Part shown: piece by piece, positions 21,626-32,694 of the stretch | Position numbering within the stretch: the first letter of the stretch is position 1 | Layout of the letters: each line of letters starts with the position of its first letter | From: Posidonia oceanica | Taxonomy: Eukaryota > Streptophyta > Magnoliopsida > Alismatales > Posidoniaceae | NCBI GenBank assembly: GCA_037176725.1 | Contig: JAZBRS010000013.1 | Coordinates: 6,947,001 to 7,011,000 of the forward strand | Direction: 5' to 3' | Length of the DNA stretch: 64,000 nucleotides | The notes under the pieces: generated by a model | Databases searched by the model: none | The model's input: the letters and a program-made list of their open reading frames with translations, nothing else | Told to the model about the DNA's origin: nothing | Position numbers and translations under genes: made by a program

Positions 21626-24600
21626 TGTTGACACCCCATTTTGACAGGCCGGATCGATTGGAACCTTTTGGTGGCTGCTGAACCCGAATCTAGACCCAAA
21701 CCTACACCTTTCTCTTCCTCTTTTCCCTCAAGACAAGCCCAAACTCAACCTAAGATTACCCCCCTTTCCCGAACCTGAAAACTAATCAAAATTCATAGGA
21801 AAACTCACCTCTGATGACTTAGCAAACCTACCAAAAAGCCTGCAAAATTTCAAACCAGAACCCCTCCCAAAAACCCTAGGAAACTTAGGCAAAACTACCC
21901 TTTTTCTACACCTCAAAACCCCTCCAAAACTTTCTCAAAACCAAACCAAAACCCTGGGACCAAGACTAGAAACCCTAGACTCCACACCCGCCAAGTTTCA
22001 TCCCTTTCCAAGACCTCTAAGCCCCCCTTTTGGCCAAATTATCGTTTTCTCTCTCCGGGATTATCAGTTTCTCTCTCCTCTCTCTCTCCTGATTATCATC
22101 TCTCTTTTCATCCCCTTCTTGCCCTTTTTCCCACCTGGCCGTGGGCCCTCTTTGTGCTTCTATCTCTTCTCTATCTTATTTCTATTTTTACTTTATTTTT
22201 AGCATTTTCCTTGAATTTTGAGAAATCATTTTCCTCCAACTCATCTCTTTCCCTTTTATTTCCCCCCTTTTTCCATTTCCTTCCTCCTTCTCTTTTCCTT
22301 TTCTTTCTTTTGCTAAAACCCATAAAAAACCCTAAAAATCTCTAAAACTCTAAAACATAAGAGAAACAAACCAGAACTCTAAGGAAAATAATTTAAGAAC
22401 ATTAAACAAACAATTAAAAACTTAAACCTAATTAAATCAAGCTAAAAGGGAAATCAAGCATGCAAGCTAAAAAATGCAAAACAAACCAAATGAAAATGCT
22501 GAAAAATCAAGGAAAAAAACTAAAACAAAATCAAGACCAACCAAAAGTAAAAACCCTATCAAAAGAATTAAAAAACAGACCCTAAAAAGAAATAAAACAG
22601 TTAAAAAACACTAAGATAAGCAATGGATAAGAGAAAAGCTTAATTTACGAATCTAAGAAAAAACAATTTAAACACTTAATTAAAAAAAAATGAGAAACAC
22701 ATTAAAAAGATTTAACAAGACTTAATCAGACAAAAGAAACCCAATTAAAAAAACATCAAGAAAAGTTAATAAATAAAAAAATCACAAAACCTAATTCAAA
22801 AGACTTAAGAAAGAAAATCCTAAAAGACTAAAATTAAAAGCCGATAACCCATCCTAATTAACCTAAAAATAAATCCTGAAAAATCCTAATTAACATCCTA
22901 AATGCTTAACAAGAAAAATACAATTCTAGAAACAATTTAAAAAAGGTTTAACAAACACTTAGTCAAGTGGAAAACAAATTAAAAGAAAACGAAACCCTAA
23001 AACCCTAATCAAGCCCAAAACCCCTTTAAACCACACTAATTAACCAAAAAACAGTCATTAAAAAATTTAATCAAGACCCTAACCTACAACACAATCACAC
23101 TAATATTTTACTTATTTTTATTCTTTTTTCTCTAATTTATTTTTCCCCTTTCTTTTCCTCCATTTTCCTTCCTCCTCTTATCTTTTTTTTTCTTTTTCTC
23201 TCTGCTGGGCCCGTCAACCCGTTTCCTTTTTTTTTTTTCTTTTTTTCAAAACTCGCGGCCCGGCCCACGGCTACAGTCTCCTTCTTCCTTCTTCCCTCCG
23301 CACAGTGCCGTGCGTTTCTCCCCTCCTGCTGCAACAGTCCTGCCACGACCAGCGCATCTGCCATCGCCAGACCTGCGCTCGCACGCCTTCTGCCCAGACC
23401 AGACCGGCGTGCGCCGCATCGCATCCGTGCTCCTGCCACTGCCCCCTCGGCATTAAATTGCCACAGCCTTGCAGTCCTGCAAAACCAAGTGAGGAGGAGT
23501 GTTCAAACCATAACCAGGAGGAGAGGAAGAAGGACCGGGAGTGAGAGAGACATCCCCAGAAGAACCGAGACTCCGGTGTGCAATCCGAACCTGAGAGAGC
23601 AATTCCATAGCATTCTCCCCACCTGAAACGACCTCCTTTTTTTTTCCTCCTCTGCATCCTTCAATTCCCAGAGGGAAGAGCCTAAAAGAGAACAGTAGAA
23701 GAGAGCGCCTGAGTGTCCTCCTTGGCATCCCGGAGAGACCCCTCCAATTCCCCAGCATTCTCCACCCAAGTCCTTCTCCTTTTTCATCCGAAATCCACAG
23801 CAAATTCTCCCCTTCTTCTTTCAGTAATCCAGCATCCTTCTCGGCCTTAGAACTTCTCCAAATTGCTCCCCCAAATCCACCCAACAACCAGTCTTCATCC
23901 TCCACCATCCCACTGCCTTTTCATCACCCGAAACCACCCTGAAACACCTCCTGATAACCAGAGAGCCAGCTGCAAACCCAACACCGACCCTTCCACAATT
24001 CCCTCCACCACAGCTCACTGCTTCCCACCAAACTCCACCCAGATAATCACCGAACATCCACCTTTCCAGAGCACCAGACCTCAAGCCTGGTCATCCCCCA
24101 CAGCCTGCAAACCCCACTACAAACACTTGAGCCTCCTTCTGTCTAGAAACGGACCCAACCTTCAAACTCCTTCCACACTTTCCAGAAACCCAAACCGATC
24201 ATCCAGCTTCACTCTCCAGACCTCCAGCTACCTCCCGGAGGGCTTCACTCCACCGGACGAGCAGTAACACCCTCCCCCCACCTCCGGTTCCTTTCTGCGA
24301 ATCCAAAAGTGCCAGATTCTTCTCCGAGCTTCGAAGCTCGCGTCCGATCACTCAGGGACCACCGGAAGCTCGCTCTGAGCCAGCCCCAACCTCCGCGAGC
24401 GCCCGACAGTCACCGCTGCAACTGCACAGACGTCGCCGACCAGCTCCGATACTGCTGAGGTCGGGAGCACATTTCAGACGCGCGAAAAGGTATTTCTCTA
24501 CGCCCTCAGCTCCCTCTTCTTCCCCTGCTGCTTCTCAGCCTCTTAGAAGTAGGTTTCTGGTCCTCCTGCCCCGTTTCTGCTCGCCGGTCAGACCATCTTC

Positions 24601-24779
24601 TCCGGCGCCGTCCTCCGGTCTTCACAACGCTCCAGCCAGCGGAACGCCATCCCGGTGATCCCCAGAGCTCCGCACGGATGTCAGCGGCCGCCTCCGCCGT
24701 TCAGCGCCTCCTCAGCCCCCTGTGCTGGCGGCCACAAGTCCTGATAGCTCGCTGCTACAGTGCTCGTCGCCGCCAGCAA

Positions 24780-25770
24780 TCACTATTCATTTATTTTGTT
24801 TTCTTAGTATAGTTTCTTGTGAATATTGCATGCTAGGTCTAAGTTTCTTTATTTTTACATTCTGGCCCTTATATCATTTAAGTTGCTTTGTTTTTAATTT
24901 AAAACCATGCTAAATTGCGTAATGTATTTCTACTTTTCTGTATTTTCCATCTGGTCCTTTTACTGTGCTGTTTAGTTATAAAATTTTATGCTTCAGCCCC
25001 TCTGGTTTCAATTTTTGCACATAGGTCCTGCAGTAGGTCATTTAATTTAAATGCATGAACTTTACCTTATAATATTGCATTCTGTGTCCCTGTATTTTAC
25101 TGTTTTTGCATTTAGGTCCCATGCACTGTAGTAACTTAGGGTTTATTTCCTTATTTTGCATACTGCATTGCATATTTGCCCCCCTGTTTTCTCATTTTTG
25201 CATCTAGGTCCATTTTAAATGCACAGTAATCATTTTGCATATATTTTAGCTTATTGCATTGCATTCTCAACCTTGCATTTTTTAAAAATTGGACATCAGT
25301 CCTTTATCTGTGATTTCAGAGCATATTTTGCATATTAAATTGCATTTTTGACCCTGCATGATTTCACAATGACACATAGATCCTTTGCATCCCTTTAAAA
25401 TCATGTAAAATGCCTGTTTTGCCCTCAAAATTGCATTCTAGCTCCCAGGTTTGCAAAATTGCACGTAGGCCCTCCACTTGCATTCCCGGACTCCCCAGAA
25501 CCCTGTTTTCTGGAAAAATTGCATTTTAGACCCCAGAGTTTTTTCAAAATTGCATTTTGCTTGCCATTTGCTTTCAAAACTTCCTCTGATGCATACCCAC
25601 TTTTTAAAATATCATTCTAAGCCTAGTCTTTTGCAAAACTGCATGCAATCCCTCCTGTTTCCAAAACTCTGCCTGTAGAGCCCCATCTTTTTCAAAACTT
25701 TGGATTTAACCCCCTTTTCTTTTTGAAAATGCATTTGAATCCCTGTTTTTCCCAAAATTCTCCTTCTTGT
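24780..25770. repeat. Degenerate 55-65-bp repeats in LTR C
   Basis: Words such as TTTTTGCATCTAGGTCC, AAATTGCATTTTAGACCCC and CAAAATTGCAT recur at irregular spacing of about 55-65 bases. They correspond to the reverse complement of the 61-bp array in LTR A (9180-9640). Confidence 0.6.
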
Positions 25771-26139
25771 CTTTTCTTGCTTCTGCATTCATTCTGCATT
25801 CATTTAGCTTTGCATTAAGCACCCCTTTGCACACACTAAGTCCCTTTAGCTCCCTTTCACCTGGGAGGTCCTTTTTGCACACCTCTAGGACCTCCTGAAC
25901 ACTTAGATCTGCTCTTCTCCCCTGTTCTGGCTCTCCCGTCTTGGAGCTGCGATATCTTCCAATCCGACTGTTGGATTTCTCCAAATAAGCTGCCAGAGCG
26001 ACCCCGGCGGAGCATTCTTCAGCATGGGCCAATCGAATTTCAAATCAGGCTTCAGATGCCCAAGGTAAGTCCTCCTGAACTTCGGCAGCATTGTTTTGCA
26101 TATCATTCACATCGCATGGTTTTTGCGCACTCTTTTTGC

Positions 26140-26490
26140 TTTGTCTTGCATCGTTTTGCGTGCCCCTTTGTTTCCTTGCATCGTTTTGCGTGTCGCCTTT
26201 GTTTTCTCGCACCGTTTTGCGTGCCGTCTTGTTTTCTTGCACCGTTTTGTGAGCCGCCTTGTTTTCTTGCACCGTTTTGCGTGCCACCCTTATTTTCTTG
26301 CACCGTTTTGCGTGCCGCTTTGTTTTCTTGCACCGTTTTGCGTGCCGCTTTGTTTTCTTGCACCGTTTTGCATGCCACTTTGTTTTCTTGCACCGTTTTA
26401 CGTGCCGCCTTGTTTTCTTGCACCGTTTTGCGTGCCGCTTTCCTTTTTCGCACCGTTTTGCATGCCGTTCTGTTTCTCGCATTGTTTCGC
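26140..26490. repeat. 30-bp tandem array in LTR C
   Basis: About eleven units of TGTTTTCTTG + CACCGTTTTG + CGTGCCGCTT repeat with a period of exactly 30. Because 30 is a multiple of three, every frame stays open, producing long but meaningless frames on both strands across 26045-26740. Confidence 0.9.
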
Positions 26491-27233
26491 GTTCTTGCTT
26501 CATTTCTCGCCCCGTTTTGCGTGTTTTACGTTGTTTCCCCTGCATGTCGCCCGCATTGCCTGTTTTCACCTTTGTTTTGTTTTATCGCTTGCATTTGCAT
26601 ATAGGGCAGTGATGCTTACTGCCTGGAGTTCTCACAAGCCAGGTTTCTGCCCGATTTGGAACACAGACAGCGTTGTTGAGCGCTTAGATTGCACGTTTAC
26701 TTTCTTGCATTGCATTCCCCCACTTAGAGCACACCTTTGAGCATTTAGATAGGCATTCATTGGCACTTAGGCATTCAAGATCTGCATTTCCCTACGTATG
26801 CGAGCGTAAGCCTAGAAAGATCGATTCTCGGGCGTGTCGGGGGTGCCTAACACCTTCCTCGCACGTAACAGGAGTCCTTGCCCTCTCTCTTGGCCCGTAA
26901 TGACCATACTGCCCTTATCCTAGGCACGAGTCACATCATTTGCATTCATTTGCATCTCATTTCTTCTGCATTGCCTTGCATTGCATCTTTTGCTTGGTTT
27001 TGCGTGGTTATTCACGCATTTCCCCAGTTTTCCTTGTCTCCCGATCTAATAGACTTGGTGGCGACTCCGATTTTGTCTTATCTTCTTCTTTTCTTCCCCT
27101 TTTTCCTTTTTTAAAATGTTTTCGAGTTAAGTCTTCCTTCTCGGACATAGCCACTAATAGTGAACCTGACTCTGATCGGTGCACATGAGCTTTGGCAATG
27201 TGCATGGACGATCTGAACACCGGGATTACTACA

Positions 27234-27238
27234 GTCGT
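27234..27238 (+). repeat. Target-site duplication GTCGT, right copy
   Basis: Second copy of the five-base duplication bordering solo LTR C; element B sequence resumes at 27239. Confidence 0.9.
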
Positions 27239-28007
27239 CGCCTGAATCGATTGATTGCACTCCCAGAAAAGGTAACTTCTGTATTGGTGCGGCTACAGCC
27301 GCAAGTGGACAGGTGGCTAGTGCCTGCAGAAGTGCTCCTGACTTTGGGGTTGTCAATGTAGCTGTCATAGGCACTGGTGAAGCTGTAGAGGGGGAAGTGG
27401 CTATCATTTCTGACACAGAGTTTGCAGAATCTGCCACTGTACCAGTAGAGGGAAGGGCCAGACAAACTGATCAGGAGATTGCAGGGCTGATCTGGGCCTC
27501 TTCCTTGGACTGTGCTGGGATAACCGTGCCGGACTACTCCTCATCGGAATAATAGTCCTCTATGCAGACCCACTCCTCTATCGGCAATGGAGGGCTCTGA
27601 CATGGTGCTGGCTGAGTTGTTGCTGGACTCGTGTTCGGGTCGAGAATGCCTGCACTGACAAAGTTAGTGAGGTCCCGAGGAATCACGAGCTTCCGCCCCC
27701 TTAAGTGCAGGCGCTCACCATCACGGGGCTGCCATTCATATCCTAGGCCTTGGAACTTTTCACGCTCCTCAGTTACAACCGGCTCGGCGATCCCTTGGCC
27801 GTGACGTCCAAGTGGCGTTCCCTTCTCATAACCCCACCTACGACAAATGTTCTCGACCATCCTGGAGGGGTTACAATGAACGGCCAAAGAGCTAACACGT
27901 TCAAGAAGAGGGATAAAGTTAACCAGCTCAAACCGGTTAACACGGTATAAGGTATCCGACGACTTAGGATCAAAATGGATAGTTTGCCAGGATACAGAAG
28001 AGATCAC
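27239..28007 (-). pseudogene. Element B post-protease linker with G-patch-like segment
   Basis: The frame 28007-27534 contains NPSRMVENICRRWGYEKGTP, LGRHGQGIAEPV and FQGLGYEW, resembling the glycine-rich (G-patch-like) segment found after protease in TAT elements. An Ala/Ser/Pro-rich part follows (27437-27239). Its frame continues without interruption into 21620 when solo LTR C and one GTCGT are ignored, so both flanks are one original gene. Confidence 0.65.
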
Positions 28008-28039
28008 CTCGATCGGTTACTTGTCAAAGTTTTCCGCCA

Positions 28040-28492
28040 TTACGACGATGACATCGTCGCCCAACGGAACTTTATCATACGGTGGAGGGTTGAGGGGATC
28101 ACTTGATGCTTGTGCAGCCAAGGGCGTCCAAGCAGAAGATTAAAAGAAGGCTCCAAGTCGACGATATAGAACTCTACATCGAATTCAACTAGGTCAATAG
28201 TAAAAGGAATAACCGGGATCTCCAAAGAATTATGGTGCGTATTATCAAAAGAGGTCATTCCTTTTACGGCTGGCGTGATGTCCTCGGCTTTGAATCTGAG
28301 CTTTAGTGTTGTGCGTAGGGGACAGATGTTAAGGCCTGATCCATTATCGACCAGCGAGAGGGGAATGCGGAAACTTTTGAACTGCACCGTGATAAAAAGT
28401 GGTTGATTATGGTTAGTCCCTGCTGGAGGCAGTTCATCGCTCGAGAAAGAAATGACCTGTGGCTCCACGATAATACCCATCATATTTCCCAA
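28040..28492 (-). pseudogene. Element B aspartic protease domain
   Basis: This retroviral-type aspartic protease would mature the polyprotein. LVDNGSGLNICPL carries the active site (here Asp-Asn-Gly-Ser, where simpler families have Asp-Ser/Thr-Gly; the DNGS form is common in TAT elements). FNLLLGRPWLHKHQVIPSTL is the conserved C-terminal signature. The 150-residue segment is open, but gag upstream and RT downstream contain stops, so the polyprotein is not expressed whole. Confidence 0.8.
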
Positions 28493-29053
28493 AGTTGTAG
28501 GCTCGATGGTTTAGGACACATGGGCGGCCTGGAACACGCGGAGAAAAGCCTCTCAGTATTCGCGGGAAGAATGTATTAGGTCCCAAATGGAGATGTCAGC
28601 CTTCACTTTTTTCAACTGGGCCGTTATGTCAACTGAAGGCTAGTCTTTTTTGGAAGTGGGGATAGTGGCTCTAGTGGCAGGTTCTGTAGTGGTCGGATCA
28701 GGGGATTGGCCTACTGGTTGTTGGCTCACTGGTAGGGATTGGCCTGTTAGTAGTTGGCTCACTGGTAGGGATTGGCCTGTTGGTGGAGTAGGCTCAGGGG
28801 GGTTAGGCCTGGCTACTGGGGCTGTAGGTCTGGTTATTGGGGCGGCAAGTCTGTAGACCCTCTCCGACCGCGTGACATCCGCACACATTTCTGCGACATA
28901 ATCGTATGGAACGCGGTGGGTATCCCTGGTTAAGTTGATTACTAGGGGAACACGAGCTGCAAGCTCGAGGGGGGCCGTCGGGGTATTTGCCGGTTGGCGG
29001 GTAGATAAAGGTTGTTGCTGGGGAGGCTGCATTGGCTCTGGTTGGGGTTTGGC

Positions 29054-31194
29054 CTACAGGCAAATCGAGGGTTGAGCCTCTGGTTGTATGGCAGGCCTCG
29101 CGGTAGCACGTTTCGACTTGGCGTCCAGTCGGATCATGTGAATCCCCGACTTAGAACCGGCAAGCGCCGTGAGATAGAGGGAAGGAGAAACAGGTACATA
29201 GAGATCTTGGATAAGATCAGAAGGGTCCACCACAGACGTTACGGACCCTGAGGCGAAGAGAGAATGTACACCTGAAGTCCCCGTGCCTCCCAGGCCAGAA
29301 TGCTCAGGCAGAGGTTGGTGGATGATGCTTGGATTGGAGGGAGTTGTCCCTAATGCATGGGAAGATGCTAATGGAGGGGTAGATGAAGATGCTGCCTCCC
29401 GTGTATTGATACTGATGACCTTTCGGTCAATCAGGTCCTGCACGGCTCCCCGCAGAGTGAAGCAATTATTCGTCGAGTGCCCGACAACTCGATGAAAATC
29501 ACAGAAGTGATCCGTCCTATACTACCTCAAAAGAGGGTTCGGTGGCGGGCAGATCTCGGGGGGCGTAAGGAGCGACGCTACCTTAGGGAGGACAGCGCTC
29601 AACGGTTCCACTAGCTGAGTGAAGTGATGCTAATGGTGGGGCTGTCCCTGCCCTTGGTTTCGTCCTTGCCAAACCGGTGCGGCTGGGTAGACCGATTGGG
29701 CAGTGGTGGTGATCTGTGGTGTGTGAAGTGCACTAGGTATGGGTGCATACACTAACTGACTCGGGCCAGGCGGAGCTACCATGTGGACAGGAGCGGTAGG
29801 AGAGTCGACGTATGCAACGGTGGTCCACAGGGGATCCCTCCTTTTGTTGTTGTTGCCACCGCCGTTGTTGGTGGTGTTGCTGCTGCTGCCGCCGTAGCCG
29901 CTGCTGGGGGAGGCAATTTGCTTGGCGAAGACAGAGAGCGTCGGAAAATTACCGCTCTGAAGGGAGCTCTCCACGCATGTGCCGACCCGAATCAAAGATG
30001 CAAAACTAGTGACAGCCTGGATGGCAAGCAGAGCCCCAGTAGATGGCTGCACGCCTCGAATTACAATCTCGATAGACTCCTTGTCGGAGGGTCTATCACG
30101 AACTTGTGCAGCAAGGACGCGCCAACGGCCGACATACTCCCCAAACGGCTCGTTGTTTCTCTTCTTAAGGGTGACAAGGTCCTCGCGCTTAGGGACCAAG
30201 TCAAGGTTGAAGGAGTACTGTTCTAGGAATGCCCTGCGAAGGTCATTCCAAGTCTTGATGGTGGCCATATCATGTGATGTAAACCACTTGAGGGTCGAGC
30301 CAATAAGACTTTTCTGAAACAGGCGGATTAACAGCCTGTAATCAGCCTGAAGCTAAGCCAAGTCTCTGCAATACGCCTTCATATGGGCGATGAGGCAGCC
30401 CCTACCATTGTACTTATTAAAGTCTAGGATTTTGAACTTCGGTGGGAGTACCGCCTTTGGAAAGCAATAGAGGTTCCGGAACTAGTAGGAGTGGAAGTCC
30501 GTGCCCTGCACTTGACGAAGTACTTTCTCTAGAACGGCGAACCTGTCATCATTGGACTCTGGAGTTGCTACCGAAGGTGATGGGGCAGCGGGGGTAGGGA
30601 CAACATACGCCATTTGGGTCACACCGAGGTGCTCCTTCGGATCCACCATCGCGTCGCCTAGTGATGCGACGGGATGGCTGGCGTATCCATGCAAATGTGC
30701 AGTGGGTGCTGCAAAGTATGCAGGAGAAGGAAATTACTGATGCACAGGATGAGGGTATGCAGGATGCTGTGCAGTGAATTGTGGAGACTGTGGGAGCAAC
30801 AACTACTGCAGTGGCACGGTGCCAGGCAGTGGGCCAGAGAAGTGTTGTGCTCAAACCAGCCCGAGGGGCTAGCCACCAGATGGTGGAAGTGCATGTTGTG
30901 CGGTGAATGAAGTGTGTGCAGAGGGCGGAGGCTGCGCCCCTATCATTGGAGCAGAGAGCAGCTGGGGTGATGGCCGGGGCGGCAGTGCATCAAGGAATGC
31001 CTGGAGAGCAAGAACAGGATGTAGAGGGATCTCAGGTGCAGAAGGAGCCAGAGGGGAGCGGGCAAACAGAGGCATGCCTTGAAATATCTGGGCAAGCTCC
31101 GCCAAGCACTGGTACCACTCTTCAGGGGTCCCGTCAGTGGGAATACTGAATTGCAATGCCGACAGGGGACCAGATGCAAGAGGGGGGCACACAC
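29054..31194 (-). pseudogene. Element B gag (broken)
   Basis: The Gag core is the open segment 30268-29630 with WNDLRRAFLEQYSFNLDLVP, VGRWRVLAAQVRDRP and ESSLQSGNFPTLSVF, the typical retrotransposon Gag fold region. A knuckle-like motif DFHRVVGHSTNNC lies near 29480, then the segment 29443-29054 (MQDLIDRKVISI). The N-terminal part (31194-30480) is proline-rich and broken. It is similar throughout to element A gag, including the order of motifs. Stops and frame changes prevent a single product. Confidence 0.8.
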
Positions 31195-32671
31195 TGTCCA
31201 GGAGGATAGGATCCTATGGCGAGAATCGCCGTAGCAGTGCCATTGCCATAGAAGGAGTCGGAACGGTCTTCGGAAAGCGAGAGGCAGTCACCAAGTTAGC
31301 CTCGGTGACAGGATCCGGAGGGCATAGACTTGCCCAGACCCTTCGGTACGCAGGGGTCCCCCAGACGTAAAGGGGGAAAACCCTGGCATCGTAAGGGGCA
31401 CAGAAGGTGTTAAGACGGGAGTCGAAGGGACCGAAGTGGAAACCCCCGCGACTATGGTGAGCAAAGGCTCGATGGCGTGCTGGCCCATGGCTGACCGCGA
31501 GTGAACAAGAATAGGGCTACGACGGAAAGGTGAAGGACGACGCTTAGGAGGAGCTATAGTCGCAAAGGCGAATAGCTCAGAAGAGGAGGTTCGAGAACAG
31601 GTGACACAACAGAGGCGTCAGTGAAGAGAAGCACTCAAGCTCCGACAAGGGAACTCGCTCACTGACCTCTGTTGCAGACAAAGCAAACAGGTGTTAGAAC
31701 GTTGAAAGAAAAAATACAAATGTTTAGTTGGTGGTATGAATGCATTTATACAAATGGTATACTTTCTAGTATGCTCTCTCTCACCAATCTAGTATGTCCT
31801 AGCAGGTTGTCTACTTCGGACTCACAAGTGTACGGGTCGCCGACTCGATCAGAAAGTAAGGCTCCCGTCTAGACCTTGGCCCAGAGCTCAGGTATAATGG
31901 GTGGTGCAGTAGTGGCCTTGACCCTGCCGAGGCATGGACTGTACCCTCTAGTAACACCGACACGACCCCAGACAAGGGGGGACAGACCGATCGACTCGCC
32001 CTGTGCCAAAGCAGCTGGACGAGAGACCGAGACTATCCTTCTCAAACTGATAGGTAGACTCAGATGAGAAGATGCATGCTTTATATGATGCTTCATGCAA
32101 AATTATTAAAGTTTTTTAATCTTGCATGTTTTATTAACCCAAGGGGGTGAAGGTGTGTTAGTGTTTCTAGTTGATCCTAGATTTGACTTTTACTTGCTGT
32201 TTTTAATTGCCAAAGGGGGAGCAACCAGTCTCTAGTTGTCCTTAGGCCTAATGCAAAAGGGGAAGAAAATCACCCAAACATGCCAAGCAAACAACACACA
32301 TCATTGCAAAAGACATGGGCATGGCATGTGTATGTGTATGTGTATGTGGACATGATAGTGGAAAAAGAAACACTTAGCATGTCAAAAGGCAGGTATGCAT
32401 GGCATGTGCATGTGCAGTGGCATAGCAATTGTGTGGAACAAAGCATTTACCACCCAAAAGGCATGTATAGTGCGACAAGCAAGTATTTAAGCATGTATAA
32501 TGCATAAATAAAGCAAGTAAAAGCAATGTAAGCGATAAGGCAAGTAAACAGGCGCATGGCAAGCAGTAAAGCAAAGAAGCAGGCATAAAGCAAGCAATTA
32601 AGCAAGGCAGAGCAAGCATAAGTAAAAACAATGCAAGCACAAAGCCAAAGACAAAAGCCGAAGTCTGAAAA
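31195..32671 (-). other. Element B leader between gag and primer-binding site
   Basis: No reliable gene. The part 31950-32010 matches element A leader 6705-6760 (TAACACCGACACGACCCC ... GGGGGGACAGACCGA). The rest is rich in GCATG and AAGCAA words. Confidence 0.45.
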
Positions 32672-32688
32672 CCCCAACGGAGTCGCCA
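32672..32688 (-). promoter_or_regulatory. Primer-binding site of element B
   Basis: On the minus strand TGGCGACTCCGTTGGGG matches element A's site (TGGCGACTCCGCTGGGG) at 16 of 17 bases. A six-base spacer (AGAAAG) separates it from the LTR end GGTCACA, compared with one base in element A. Confidence 0.7.
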
Positions 32689-32694
32689 CTTTCT

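Larger units (their letters stand above)
21626..27233 (+). mobile_element. Solo LTR C (5608 bp) of the same TAT-like family
   Basis: It starts TGTTGACACCCCATTTTGAC and ends GGGATTACTACA, matching LTR A in reverse complement at both edges. It is flanked by the GTCGT duplication and no internal sequence follows, so it is a solo LTR formed by recombination between the two LTRs of a complete copy. It contains a C-rich start, an A-rich stretch (22330-23100), a GC-rich block (24270-24720), dispersed TTGCATTTAGGTCC-type repeats (24780-25760), a 30-bp array and the conserved block at 26821-26908. The long open frames inside are non-genic. Confidence 0.9.

Noticed and set aside
26045..26740. Long open frames on both strands (over 170-210 codons)
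   Set aside because: They come from the 30-bp tandem array inside solo LTR C; the amino-acid pattern is a 10-residue repeat on each strand with no domain.
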